DNA from: Streptomyces sp. SCSIO 30461
GTDB taxonomy: Bacteria; Actinomycetota; Actinomycetes; Streptomycetales; Streptomycetaceae
Assembly (NCBI RefSeq): GCF_037023745.1
Contig: NZ_CP146101.1
Location: 2,224,001 to 2,288,000, forward strand
Direction of reading: 5' to 3'
Length of the DNA: 64,000 nucleotides
Positions 56,287 to 64,000 of the stretch are shown here, one piece after another. Positions within the stretch are counted from its first letter, which is position 1. Every line of letters starts with the position of its first letter. The notes under the pieces are model-generated. The model was not told where the DNA came from. It searched no databases and worked only from the letters and a program-made list of their open reading frames with translations. The translations under genes and the position numbers were made by a program.

Positions 56287-57240
56287 ATGCGTGTCGTCGT
56301 CGCCCTGGGTGGCAACGCACTGCTCCGGCGCGAGGAGCGGCCGGACGCCCACATACAGCTCGCCAACGTCCGCGCCGCCGTGGCGGCCCTCGCCCCGCTC
56401 GCCCGCGAACACGAGCTGGTGATCACCCACGGCAACGGCCCCCAGGTCGGCGTCCTCGCCCTGGAAAGCGCCGCGGACCCCTCCCTGACCAGCCCCTACC
56501 CCTTCGACGTGCTGGGCGCGGAGACGCAGGGCATGATCGGCTACTGGCTCCTGCAGTCCCTGCAGAACGCCCTGCCCGGCCGCCAGGTGTGCGCCCTGCT
56601 CAATCAGACCCTCGTCTCGGCAGCGGATCCGGCCTTCGCCGACCCGGCCAAGTTCGTCGGCCCCGTCTACGACCAGGAGGAAGCCGAACGCCTGGCCGGA
56701 AAGCGGGGCTGGACGGTCAAACAGGACGGCACGCACTGGCGGCGCGTCGTCCCCTCGCCCCGCCCCCAGAGGGTCGTGGAGACCCGGCTCATCCGGCTGC
56801 TGCTCCAGTCGGGAGCGGTGGCCGTGTGCGCGGGAGGCGGCGGCGTACCGGTCATCCGTGACGAGCAGGGGCAGTTGACCGGCGTCGAAGCGGTGGTGGA
56901 CAAGGACCTCACCGCGGCCCTCCTGGCCGAGGCGCTCGACGCCGACGCCCTGCTGCTGCTCACCGACGTCCCCCACGTCTCGCTCCACTACGGCACCCCC
57001 GACGCCGAACCCATCGGACGGACCACCCCCGCAGCGCTCCGAACCCTGAGCTTCCCGGCGGGAACGATGGGTCCCAAGGTCGACGCCGTGTGCCGGTTCG
57101 TGGAACTCACGGGCGGCACGGCCGCCATCGGCGCCCTCCAGGACGCCCGCACCATCCTCGCCGGCACCTCCGGCACCGTCGTCACACCCACCGGCCGCGA
57201 CCTCGACCGCCGCCCCGACGCCCATGAGGACCTGACATGA
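56287..57240 (+). CDS. arcC: Carbamate kinase
   Basis: Transfers the carbamoyl-phosphate phosphate to ADP, giving ATP, CO2 and ammonia. The 317-residue amino-acid-kinase-fold protein has ALGGNALLRR at the start, THGNGPQVG near residue 50, AGGGGVPVI, VDKDLTAALLAE and GTMGPKVDAVCRF. Complete. The stop overlaps the downstream transporter start by four bases (ATGA). Third gene of the ADI operon. Confidence 0.96.
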   Translation: MRVVVALGGNALLRREERPDAHIQLANVRAAVAALAPLAREHELVITHGNGPQVGVLALESAADPSLTSPYPFDVLGAETQGMIGYWLLQSLQNALPGRQVCALLNQTLVSAADPAFADPAKFVGPVYDQEEAERLAGKRGWTVKQDGTHWRRVVPSPRPQRVVETRLIRLLLQSGAVAVCAGGGGVPVIRDEQGQLTGVEAVVDKDLTAALLAEALDADALLLLTDVPHVSLHYGTPDAEPIGRTTPAALRTLSFPAGTMGPKVDAVCRFVELTGGTAAIGALQDARTILAGTSGTVVTPTGRDLDRRPDAHEDLT

Positions 57241-58760
57241 GCCTCGACACACCTCTCGTGGCCCCCGAGCCCGCCGCCGACAATGCCGGCACCGCGCCGG
57301 CGAGACGGCGTTTCGCCTTCCCCTCCGCGTTCACCGTCCTCATAGCGGTCACCGTCGCGGTCTGGGCCCTGACCTTCGTGCTCCCCGCCGGACGCTACGA
57401 AACCAAGGACGGCAGCCCCATCCCCGGCACCTACCGGCCGGTGGAGGTGACCACCGGCTTCTGGGAGCGCCTCAAGGACCTGTTCCTCGCACCCGTCAAC
57501 GGCCTGTACGGCGTCACCGACGCCCAGAGCGGTCTCACCACACCCGGGACCACCGGCGCCTTCGCGGGCGCCGCCGGAGTGTTCCTCTTCATCCTGGCCG
57601 TGGGCGCCTTCATCACCGTCACCATGCGCACCGGCGCTCTCACCGCCGGAGTGGCCCGCCTCGCCCAACGCCTGCGCCACCACCGGGCGATGCTGCTCGT
57701 CGTCCTCATGGCGGTGTTCTCCCTCGGCGGCACCACCTACGGCATGGCGGAAGAGACCCTCGGCTTCTACGGACTCATGATCCCCCTGATGCTCGGCCTG
57801 GGTTACGACCGCATGGTCGCCGCGACCGTCATCATGGTCGGCGCCGGAGTCGGCACCCTCGCCTCCACCGTGAACCCGTTCGCCACCGGAGTGGCCTCCG
57901 ATAGTGCCGGCATCGGCACCGGAGACGGCATCCTGCTCCGTCTGGCGATGTGGGCCTGCCTGACGGCCCTGGCGGCCGCGTACGTGCTGCGCTACGCCCG
58001 CCGCATCACAGCCGACCCCACCCGCTCCCTGACACCGTTCACCGAGGACGACAACCGCCTCCAGGCCGAGGGCGGCGGACAGGTGGAGCTGACCAGTCGT
58101 CAGCGCATCGTCCTGGGCCTCTTCGCGGCCACCTTCCTCTTCATGATCTTCGCCGTGGTCCCCTGGGCCGATCTGCACATCACCTTCCTGCCCACACTCG
58201 GCTGGTACTTCCCCGAGCTCGCCGCCCTGTTCATCGTCGCGGCCATCCTCGTCGGGCTGATCGGAGAACTACGGGAGAAGGGCACCGCGGAAGCCATCAC
58301 CGCCGGAGCGGGAGACTTCATCGGCGCGGCGATGATTGTCATGCTGGCCAGGGGCGTCACCGTCATCATGAACAACGCCAGCGTCACCGACACCATCCTC
58401 GACGCCCTGCACGAGGCGGTGTCCGGCACGTCCTCCAGCGTGTTCGCCGTCCTGATGTTCGGGGTGAACCTCCCCCTGGCGTTCTTCGTCCCCTCCTCCT
58501 CCGGCCACGCGGCCCTCGCCATGCCGATCCTGGCGCCGCTGGCCGACTTCGCCGGAGTCAGCAGGGCCCTGGTGGTCACCGCCTACCAGTCGGCCTCGGG
58601 ATGGGTGAACCTCATCACCCCCACCTCCGCCGTCGTCATGGGCGGCCTCGCCCTGGCCAAGGTCCGCTACGACCAGTACCTGCGCTTCATGGCACCCCTC
58701 ATGGGCATGCTGCTGGTGACGGTCGCCGGCTTCCTGGCGCTCGGCGCGGCCGTGAGCTGA
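57237..58760 (+). CDS. arcD: YfcC/ArcD-type basic amino acid transporter, probable arginine-ornithine antiporter
   Basis: A 507-residue membrane protein with about 12 helices. The motif set GGTTYGMAEETLGFYGLMIPL, MVGAGVGTLASTVNPFATG, ARGVTVIMNNASVTDTIL and PSSSGHAALAMPILAPLADF is typical of the YfcC family rather than the classic APC-type ArcD. It is the last gene of the ADI operon, overlapping arcC by four bases, so arginine import coupled to ornithine export is the expected job; substrate is inferred from context. Confidence 0.88.
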   Translation: MSLDTPLVAPEPAADNAGTAPARRRFAFPSAFTVLIAVTVAVWALTFVLPAGRYETKDGSPIPGTYRPVEVTTGFWERLKDLFLAPVNGLYGVTDAQSGLTTPGTTGAFAGAAGVFLFILAVGAFITVTMRTGALTAGVARLAQRLRHHRAMLLVVLMAVFSLGGTTYGMAEETLGFYGLMIPLMLGLGYDRMVAATVIMVGAGVGTLASTVNPFATGVASDSAGIGTGDGILLRLAMWACLTALAAAYVLRYARRITADPTRSLTPFTEDDNRLQAEGGGQVELTSRQRIVLGLFAATFLFMIFAVVPWADLHITFLPTLGWYFPELAALFIVAAILVGLIGELREKGTAEAITAGAGDFIGAAMIVMLARGVTVIMNNASVTDTILDALHEAVSGTSSSVFAVLMFGVNLPLAFFVPSSSGHAALAMPILAPLADFAGVSRALVVTAYQSASGWVNLITPTSAVVMGGLALAKVRYDQYLRFMAPLMGMLLVTVAGFLALGAAVS

Positions 58761-58779
58761 GTTCGGTTCTGATGTCCCC

Positions 58780-58813
58780 GGCCGGCGGAACCGATGCACT
58801 CGGCCCGCCGGCC
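58780..58813. terminator. Hairpin after the ADI operon
   Basis: 9-bp stem GGCCGGCGG/CCGCCGGCC with a 16-base loop, 19 bases beyond the transporter stop. Confidence 0.55.
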
Positions 58814-58858
58814 CACCGCTGTGTCCACCGCGGTACGGGCCTCATGGCTGTGCCGGAC

Positions 58859-58872
58859 GGGCCATCAGGCCC
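58859..58872. promoter_or_regulatory. GGGCC-N4-GGCCC palindrome, box A
   Basis: GGGCC ATCA GGCCC, 80 bp before the small membrane protein gene. The same 5-4-5 arrangement recurs between the two stress-protein genes. Confidence 0.5.
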
Positions 58873-58952
58873 CTGGGCGCCGCACTCCTGTTCGGCGACA
58901 GTGTGATCCGGCAGGGGCAGGGTGCCCATCAGCCGCTCAAGGAGGTGGGCCC

Positions 58953-59147
58953 ATGCCCGGACTGCTGGCCATCGGAGCCATCACATCGATCGGGCTCGGC
59001 GCGATACTCGTGTTCGCCGTCGACTGGCAATGGGAGGGCGCTGACCGCCCCCTGGTGGGACTGATCATGATGGCGGTCGGCATGCTCGCCCTGGTCGCCG
59101 CCACGCACATGTACGGCCATGACTCCCATTCCGGGAAGACGTCGTGA
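58953..59147 (+). CDS. Small two-helix membrane protein, DUF6458-like
   Basis: A 64-residue protein with two membrane helices (LAIGAITSIGLGAILVFAV and LVGLIMMAVGMLALVAAT) separated by a short DWQWEGADRP loop, and a His-containing tail (HMYGHDSHSG). It resembles the small DUF6458-type membrane proteins. ATG at 58953 follows AAGGAGGTGGG. It stands alone between the ADI operon and a phosphoketolase remnant, behind box A, which suggests stress or hypoxia regulation. Function unknown. Confidence 0.75.
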   Translation: MPGLLAIGAITSIGLGAILVFAVDWQWEGADRPLVGLIMMAVGMLALVAATHMYGHDSHSGKTS

Positions 59148-59222
59148 GTCCGCGGGTCCACACCGGCGCCATCCTTCCCAGCGGTGGGCCCAAGGCGCCT
59201 GACGGCAGGTGAGCTTGTTCCG

Positions 59223-59250
59223 CCGCCCGCCGCCCGCCGCCCGCCGCCCG
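59223..59250. repeat. Four tandem copies of CCGCCCG
   Basis: 28 bp of perfect 7-bp repeats, bracketed by two copies of GACGGCAGG (59201-59209 and 59250-59258). A replication-slippage product in the leader of the phosphoketolase remnant. Confidence 0.8.
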
Positions 59251-59339
59251 ACGGCAGGACCGGTGCGGTGACAGCCTCGGCGCCACGCCCGGCGTCGGGG
59301 CTGTTGTCGTTGTCATGCCGTTTGGTCGGCCGCGGTGGG

Positions 59340-59777
59340 GCACGGCGGGCGCGGCGCAACCGGCTCTCCCTCGACGACGCCCGCGCCCACTGCGCCCGCA
59401 AAGCCGGCGTGTGGGAATGGGCAGGTACCGAGGACGGGACCCACGGCTCGGATGTCGTCCTGGCCTGCGCCGGTGACGTCCTCACCCAGGAGATTCTCGC
59501 GGCCGCACCGGCCACCCGAACCCTGCACGTACGCGGCTACAAGGAGATGGGCACCACCACGACGCCCTTCGGCATGGTCGTACGCAACGACCTCGACCGC
59601 TACCGCCTCGTCATGGACGTGATCGACCGCGTGCCCGGCCTTGCCGTACGAGTCGTGGGTATGCGCCAGACCATGGCCGACGCCCGCACCCACCACCACG
59701 CCTTCATCCGTGAACACGGCACCGACCTGCCCGAAGCAACCGACTGGAGCTGGAGCAACGGCCGACATTCGGCATAG
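59340..59777 (+). pseudogene. Phosphoketolase remnant, C-terminal part with internal deletion
   Basis: RLSLDDARAHCARKAGVWEWAG and DVVLACAGDVLTQEILAAA match the C-terminal domain of xylulose-5-phosphate/fructose-6-phosphate phosphoketolase. The sequence then jumps directly to LHVRGYKEMGTTTTPFGMVVRNDLDRYRLVMDVIDRVP and FIREHGTDLPEATDWSW, the extreme C-terminus. About 80 residues normally between these blocks are missing, and the whole catalytic N-terminal 600 residues are absent. The frame is intact, so a short protein might still be made, but it cannot bind thiamine diphosphate. Confidence 0.8.
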
Positions 59778-60016
59778 TCCCACCGTCCGAATCGTGCAAC
59801 GCTGAATGTTTCGACAGGCCGCCGCAGCACCCCGGCACGGCTTCACCCGACCCGCGGCACGGACAGAGCGCCGTCGCCGCCCTGCCTGCGTACAGTTCAG
59901 CAGGCCCGCCGCCAGATGCCGCGCACTCGAACGCCGGGCGCGGTACGCCTGTGGTGCAGCTCGACCGGCTGTGCAGCAATCGGCTCCGTACCCCTCCGTC
60001 CGCCTCCCGGGCATCT
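59778..60016. other. Intergenic stretch between phosphoketolase remnant and CBS-BON gene
   Basis: 239 bp at convergent ends. No coding signal or clear hairpin is seen. Confidence 0.5.
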
Positions 60017-60733
60017 TCAAGGAGAAGGGGGCCTGCGCGGCGCAGGCGAGTCGTCTCGCCTGTCGGCTGTCAACCGGTTGACCACCCCGACGACGCCGTC
60101 GACGCGCCAGGCGGCCCGAACCAGAGCCGTGGTGTTGATCTCCGGTCCGGCGACGCCCTCGATGGTGACGATCCCGTCCCGGACATCGATGTGAAGCCTG
60201 CCGGCGTCGTGTGCGGGACCGAGGGGGTACACCACACCGGCCACGGCTTCGTGGATCTCCTCGTCGGTGCGCAGGAAGACGCGCAGGAGGTCGCGGCGTG
60301 TGGTGATGCCGATGAGACGGTCCTCCTCGTCCACCACGGGCAGTCGGTCGATGTGGCGGCGCTCCATGATGCGCGCCGCGTCGACCACACGCTGCTCGGG
60401 ATGCACGGTGACCGCGGGACTGGTCATCAGCCCGCCGGCCGTCAGCGCCGGTCCTGCGGTGGGTCGCGCGTGAGCGATCCGCCTCAGGGCCCGCAGCACG
60501 CGGTCCCGGCCGGACCCGGTCCGGACGAGTGCCGCCTGTCGCCGGGTGAGGTCGGTCTGGGAGACCACGCCCATGACCTTGTCGTCATCGTCCACCACCG
60601 GCAGACCGCTGATGTGGTGGGAAGTAAGCAGGTGGGCCAGCTCCTTGAAGGAAGTGCCGGGGTGTGCCTGGACCACTTCGCCGGTCATCACTTCGCCCAC
60701 CGTCCGGTGCTTCACCACGGTTCTCGTCTCCAT
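60017..60733 (-). CDS. CBS-pair and BON domain protein
   Basis: A 238-residue cytosolic protein. Two CBS motifs (about 10-60 and 95-150) carry VGEVMTGEVVQAHPGTSFKELAHLL, HISGLPVVDDDDKVMGVVSQTDL and MTSPAVTVHPEQRVVDAARIM, DRLPVVDEEDRLIGITTRRDLL; these bind adenine nucleotides. The C-terminal BON domain (165-225) has RLHIDVRDGIVTIEGVAGPE. Such proteins accompany universal stress proteins in actinobacterial hypoxia/dormancy clusters and probably sense energy charge. ATG at 60733 is chosen at METRTVVKH; the longer upstream frame is not coding. Confidence 0.88.
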   Translation of the reverse strand: METRTVVKHRTVGEVMTGEVVQAHPGTSFKELAHLLTSHHISGLPVVDDDDKVMGVVSQTDLTRRQAALVRTGSGRDRVLRALRRIAHARPTAGPALTAGGLMTSPAVTVHPEQRVVDAARIMERRHIDRLPVVDEEDRLIGITTRRDLLRVFLRTDEEIHEAVAGVVYPLGPAHDAGRLHIDVRDGIVTIEGVAGPEINTTALVRAAWRVDGVVGVVNRLTADRRDDSPAPRRPPSP

Positions 60734-60851
60734 TCGCCTGAGTAGCTCTCGCCCGCCGCCCACGGCATCACGGCCTTTGTCCCCCGCAGTGGTGGAACGG
60801 GTCTCGGGGGCGCGGATGTGGTGTGAGCACTTCGCGGGGGGCCGGGGTGCT

Positions 60852-60955
60852 TCACATGTCGAAGACGATGCGTGCCTTGACCCGGCCGTCGAGCACTTCG
60901 TCGATGCACTCGTTGACGGACGACAGCGGCCGGGTCTCGTAGACCGCGCGGGAAG
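60852..60955 (-). pseudogene. Zinc alcohol dehydrogenase, C-terminal remnant
   Basis: The last about 33 codons, YETRPLSSVNECIDEVLDGRVKARIVFDM, match the extreme C-terminus of zinc-dependent alcohol dehydrogenases. The sequence upstream has no further dehydrogenase homology, so the catalytic and cofactor domains are lost. Confidence 0.7.
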
Positions 60956-61444
60956 GCCGCCCGCGGGGCTGACGCCGGTCCCACACACGGATGCGAACCG
61001 GTGAAACAGCCACTGCCTGGTGCTCCGCCAGAGCTGAGCAGGCCGCGGTCGGCACTTCCCGGCTTATGAAGAACGCGAAGGAGCTCGGCAACAGGCCGCC
61101 GGGCTCCTTCGCGCTTCGATCCAGGCGACGTCTGGACGGGCACTTGTCGTGAATGTCTCTTCGACTCGGGTTCGGACGTCACCTGCCGCGTGCTCTCGTG
61201 AACGATGCCAGTGCGCGTCCAGATGTCACCCGGCCAACACCGCGGTCGTCGGTGTCATGAGCAACCGGGTGGACTGATGCGCGTTCCTGGGGGCAGGCGA
61301 CTGCTGTGTCCTGGACTCCTGCTGAGTCAGCCAACTCGCCCGGCCCGTGTTCCTCACCGGGAGGCCGCTGCTTCGGCGGTCCGCGCGGTGTCGTTCTCAT
61401 GGCGGGGACCGGCCGTGTGACAAGTCCCCGCCACGAGGAGGCTG
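60956..61444. other. 489-bp stretch without a supported gene
   Basis: Lies between the alcohol dehydrogenase remnant and a stress-protein gene, both minus strand. No frame has convincing features; likely deletion debris plus the 3' flank of the stress-protein gene. Confidence 0.5.
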
Positions 61445-62317
61445 TCAGTCGTGCGGTATGACAGCGACGGGGCAGGGGGCATGGTGCAGGGCGGCGTGGG
61501 CGACCGACCCGATGCGGGTACCGACGGACGCGCAGCGCGTCCGTCGGCCGACCACGAGCAACTGCGCGTCCGACACGGTGGACAGCAGTACCTGTCCCGC
61601 GCTGCCGATCTCGACGTGCTCGGTCACCGGGACGTCGGGAAACCGTGTTCGCCACGGGGCGAGCGCCTCTGCCAGGGCCTTCTTCTCGAACGGCTCCAGC
61701 CCTCCGGCCTCGTCCGCGAGGAGCATCGAGCCGGGGCTGTAGGCGAAGACCGGCGGCAGGCTCCAGGCCCGTACCGCACGCAGGGCCGCGCCGCGTGCGG
61801 CCGCCTCCTCGAAGGCGAAGCCGAGCACCGCGTCGCTGTCCTCCGGCGTGCCCTGCTGGCCCACGACGATCTCGCCGCCCTCCGCCCGAGGCGTCCGACC
61901 GTCGCGGGCGCGCACGGACACCACGGGCCGTTTCGCCGCGGCGATCACCTGCTGACCGTAGGAGCCGAGAAGGAAGCCGACGAACGCCCCGTGCCCCCGC
62001 GAACCCAATACCAGCATCTCGGCTGCTTCGGCCTCCCTCAGCAGGGCAGTGACCGCGGTGTCCTGGACCATCTCGGCGGTGACCGTGAGAGCCGGGTGGC
62101 GGCCGGCGACGTGAGTCTCGGCCTCGCGGAGCACAGCGAGGGCGGACTTGGCCTGCGTCTCCTTGTCCTGGACGACGGGGACGTCCAGGGGCTGCCAGAG
62201 CCAGGCGTGCACGATACGCAGCGGCATCCCGCGCAGCTCCGCTTCGCGTGCCGCCCAGTCCGCCGCTGCGAGGCTCTCCGCCGAACCGTCCACTCCTACG
62301 GTGATGGCGCTGGTCAT
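61445..62317 (-). CDS. Universal stress protein, two UspA domains
   Basis: A 290-residue tandem UspA protein. The first domain begins AITVGVDGSAES and has the ATP-binding GSRGHGAFVGFLLGSYGQQV loop (about 120-140); the second begins about residue 155 (EIVVGQQGTPED) and ends VVGRRTR...GSVAHAALHHAPCPVAVIPH. ATG at 62317 follows GGAGGCACC. Divergent from another Usp gene with a 343-bp intergenic region carrying two GGGCC-type palindromes. Such proteins are induced by stress, hypoxia or stationary phase in Streptomyces and mycobacteria. Confidence 0.92.
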   Translation of the reverse strand: MTSAITVGVDGSAESLAAADWAAREAELRGMPLRIVHAWLWQPLDVPVVQDKETQAKSALAVLREAETHVAGRHPALTVTAEMVQDTAVTALLREAEAAEMLVLGSRGHGAFVGFLLGSYGQQVIAAAKRPVVSVRARDGRTPRAEGGEIVVGQQGTPEDSDAVLGFAFEEAAARGAALRAVRAWSLPPVFAYSPGSMLLADEAGGLEPFEKKALAEALAPWRTRFPDVPVTEHVEIGSAGQVLLSTVSDAQLLVVGRRTRCASVGTRIGSVAHAALHHAPCPVAVIPHD

Positions 62318-62405
62318 GAGGGTGCCTCCATATGGTTCGACGGGCATGGCCGCTTCGGCTGTGCTTCCTGTCCCCAGCCTCCGTGAGGAGGCGGTGGTCC
62401 GCCGA

Positions 62406-62419
62406 GGGCCCATCGGCCC
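62406..62419. promoter_or_regulatory. GGGCC-N4-GGCCC palindrome, box B
   Basis: GGGCC CATC GGCCC, 89 bp before the minus-strand stress-protein start, in the divergent promoter region 62318-62660. Confidence 0.55.
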
Positions 62420-62498
62420 TGTCTCCCTGCCGTTCGGTCACGGCGTCGTGGCCGCCTGGCCGGTGATGCGCGGCCGTGAGGCCTCCTGGCCCACAGCA

Positions 62499-62512
62499 GG
62501 GACCTCCGGCCC
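62499..62512. promoter_or_regulatory. GGGAC-N4-GGCCC box C
   Basis: One mismatch from boxes A and B with the same 5-4-5 spacing, located 149 bp before the plus-strand stress-protein start. A half-site GGGCC also occurs at 62594-62598. Confidence 0.45.
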
Positions 62513-62660
62513 CCTGTGCGCGCCGTCCCGGCTGATCACTGTGGAGGGGCAGGCCCGCCCAGCAACGCCCCGGAGCGCCGGACGGTGATCTTCGGGCCCC
62601 TGAAGTCAGCCCGCGTATGCCGCATCCGGCCCTCCCGGCCGCCAGACTCACGGAGTCCCC

Positions 62661-63527
62661 ATGTCCCGCACCGTCACCGTCGGCCTCGACGGATCCGAGG
62701 AAAGCCTCACCGCCGCGCAGTGGGCCGCCCAGGAAGCACTGCGCCGCGCGGTGCCGCTGCGGCTGCTCCGGGCATGGAGCATCGACGAGGACCCGCGCAC
62801 GCGTCTGGTCGACCCGGCGACGGCACGCGGATGGGGCGAGCGCACGCTCGCCACCGCCGAAAGGCGGCTGCGGCGCCGCCACCCGGGCCTGGACGTCGAG
62901 GCGACGTGGGTGGCAGGCGACTCGGTGGAGGAGCTGTGCGCTGCCGCCGAGGAAGCGGAACTGCTGGTGCTCGGCTCCCGTGGTCTGGGCGGCCTGGCGG
63001 GATTCCTCACAGGGTCGGTCTCCCTGGCGGTGCTCGCCCGCACGCGGCGCCCGGTCGTCCTTGTCCGCCCGCACGACCCCCTGGAGTCCGAGGAGCGTAC
63101 GGGGGAGGTGGTCATCGGTCTGGACGTGTCCGCCGCCGTCGACGAGCTGCTCGCCTTCGGCTTCGCCGCTGCGGACCGGTACGGCTGCGGACTGCGCGTG
63201 GTGCACCGGTGGGCCGTCCCGGCGCTCTACGGACCCGACTTGGTCGGCATACCGCCGCTGCTCATGACGGAGGTCGCCGAAGACACGCGACGGGCGCTCG
63301 ACGAGGCGCTGGCCCCCTGGACCGAGAAGTTCCCGGACGTGGCGGTGGTGCGCGACTGCCGCCAAGGCCGGCCGGCGCAGGACCTGATGGAGCTGTCGCA
63401 CGACGCCCGGCTCGTCGTCGTGGGCCGCAGGGTCCGCCGGGCACGGATCGGCACTCACATCGGGTCCGTCACCCACGCGGTCCTGCACCACTGCCTGGCG
63501 CCGGTCGCGGTCGTACCGCACGACTGA
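62661..63527 (+). CDS. Universal stress protein, two UspA domains
   Basis: A 288-residue tandem UspA protein starting [22 protein letters not shown]. The first domain has the [21 protein letters not shown] nucleotide loop (about 110-130). The second begins at [13 protein letters not shown] and ends [36 protein letters not shown]. It is a paralogue of the divergent neighbour and shares its regulatory region. ATG at 62661 directly after GGAGTCCCC. Confidence 0.92.
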   Translation: MSRTVTVGLDGSEESLTAAQWAAQEALRRAVPLRLLRAWSIDEDPRTRLVDPATARGWGERTLATAERRLRRRHPGLDVEATWVAGDSVEELCAAAEEAELLVLGSRGLGGLAGFLTGSVSLAVLARTRRPVVLVRPHDPLESEERTGEVVIGLDVSAAVDELLAFGFAAADRYGCGLRVVHRWAVPALYGPDLVGIPPLLMTEVAEDTRRALDEALAPWTEKFPDVAVVRDCRQGRPAQDLMELSHDARLVVVGRRVRRARIGTHIGSVTHAVLHHCLAPVAVVPHD

Positions 63528-63723
63528 ACGGGTACGGCTGAGCGACGCACGTCGACGCCGCCCGTGTGTCCGGCGTCCGCCCAGGGCGGGCTGGGCAGCC
63601 GATCCGTTCAAACGGGTAACTCCCCGCCTCTTTCGGCGAGGACGACGAAAGGCGCCGCGTGACCCGTTGGGGAGGGCGGGAGGTCCCTGGCGCCACCAGG
63701 TCCACCTGCCCTGTGGGCCCGGC
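63528..63723. other. Gap before the pyruvate formate-lyase fragment
   Basis: 196 bp. No homology to pyruvate formate-lyase is found here, which marks the 5' break of the fragment that follows. Confidence 0.5.
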
Positions 63724-64000
63724 ATGACAAGGCCGGCCTACGGGAACGACGACGACCGCGCGGACGGCATCGCCGTCGAGCTGGTCCGCTCCTTCATGGC
63801 CAAGGTGCGCCGTCACCCCGCCCACCGCAACGCCGAACACACTCAGTCGGTGCTCACCATCACGTCGAACGTCGTGTACGGCAAGCACACCGGGAGTACC
63901 CCCGACGGCCGCAACGCCGGCACGCCCTTCGCGCCGGGGGCCAACCCGATGAACGGCCGCGACCGCCACGGCATGGTCGCGTCCGCCCTTTCGGTCGCCA
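63724..64000 (+). pseudogene. Pyruvate formate-lyase fragment, continues past window
   Basis: The frame [41 protein letters not shown] and [19 protein letters not shown] is the C-terminal third of PflB-type formate acetyltransferase, running off the right edge. The region with the catalytic Cys pair should lie 5' of this, but the frame begins at an ATG directly before the match. It is therefore a 5'-truncated remnant, though the glycyl-radical end may still be encoded beyond the window. Such an anaerobic enzyme is unusual in Streptomyces and fits the fermentation-type debris nearby. Confidence 0.75.

Noticed and set aside
61179..63725. 848-residue minus-strand frame
   Set aside because: It is the antisense and out-of-frame shadow of the two universal stress genes, with only low-complexity Arg/Gly/Pro content.

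Overview
The window is chromosomal DNA of a Streptomyces or close relative. Supporting signs are very high GC, frequent GTG starts, long runs of 1-4 base stop/start overlaps and a conserved actinobacterial gene block. That block (about 1-17.3 kb) runs cutS (3' part), a DUF4193 protein, a membrane-associated protein, DUF3093, a hotdog thioesterase, dut, DUF3710, kdpDE, an OB-fold protein, DUF3159, two TrkA K+ channel subunits, an APC permease and a TrmA/RumA-type RNA methyltransferase. The same order, without kdpDE, is known around dut/ceoB/ceoC of Mycobacterium tuberculosis. A group IIC intron with its reverse transcriptase sits between DUF3159 and trkA, directly behind a perfect terminator hairpin.

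From about 17.4 kb the DNA is accessory. 17.5-26.2 kb: a SUKH (SMI1/KNR4) protein lies tail-to-tail with a 1,493-residue secreted protein ending in a NucA/NucB-type nuclease domain. A lipoprotein, a decayed second copy of the big secreted protein, another lipoprotein and a small secreted protein follow. 26.2-29.8 kb: a gene-poor stretch, an intact DDE transposase, a truncated IS630 transposase and a PIN-type toxin-antitoxin remnant. 29.9-35.5 kb: an LCAT-like hydrolase diverges from a caspase-STAND NTPase gene overlapped by a 14-repeat WD40 gene. This looks like a bacterial conflict or defence module whose usual single polypeptide is split in two.

35.5-43.3 kb, minus strand: the most unusual part, a tightly coupled operon of a PPDK-like PEP-utilising protein, a DHH phosphoesterase, an NMNAT-like nucleotidyltransferase, an ApgM-type phosphoglycerate mutase, an enolase homologue with altered catalytic positions and selenophosphate synthetase SelD. 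A Nudix hydrolase and a zinc-ribbon protein lie downstream. Nucleotidyltransferase, enolase and phosphoglycerate mutase homologues occur together in phosphinothricin (bialaphos) biosynthesis. Their pairing with SelD suggests an undescribed selenium or organophosphorus pathway.

43.4-47.6 kb: a persulfide-detoxification regulon (broken rhodanese, MBL/rhodanese persulfide dioxygenase, membrane rhodanese, TauE/SafE exporter, CstR-type repressor) with five ATACCC...GGGTAT-type operators. 47.8-53.3 kb: copper resistance (Cu P-type ATPase with cupredoxin and YHS domains, CsoR, a His/Met-rich DUF6153-like protein, multicopper oxidase). 53.9-58.8 kb: a complete arginine deiminase operon (arcA, arcB, arcC, arcD-like). 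58.9-64 kb: a stress/hypoxia-like island with two universal stress proteins, a CBS-BON protein, a small membrane protein and remnants of phosphoketolase, alcohol dehydrogenase and pyruvate formate-lyase. Recurring GGGCC-N4-GGCCC palindromes there suggest a shared regulator.
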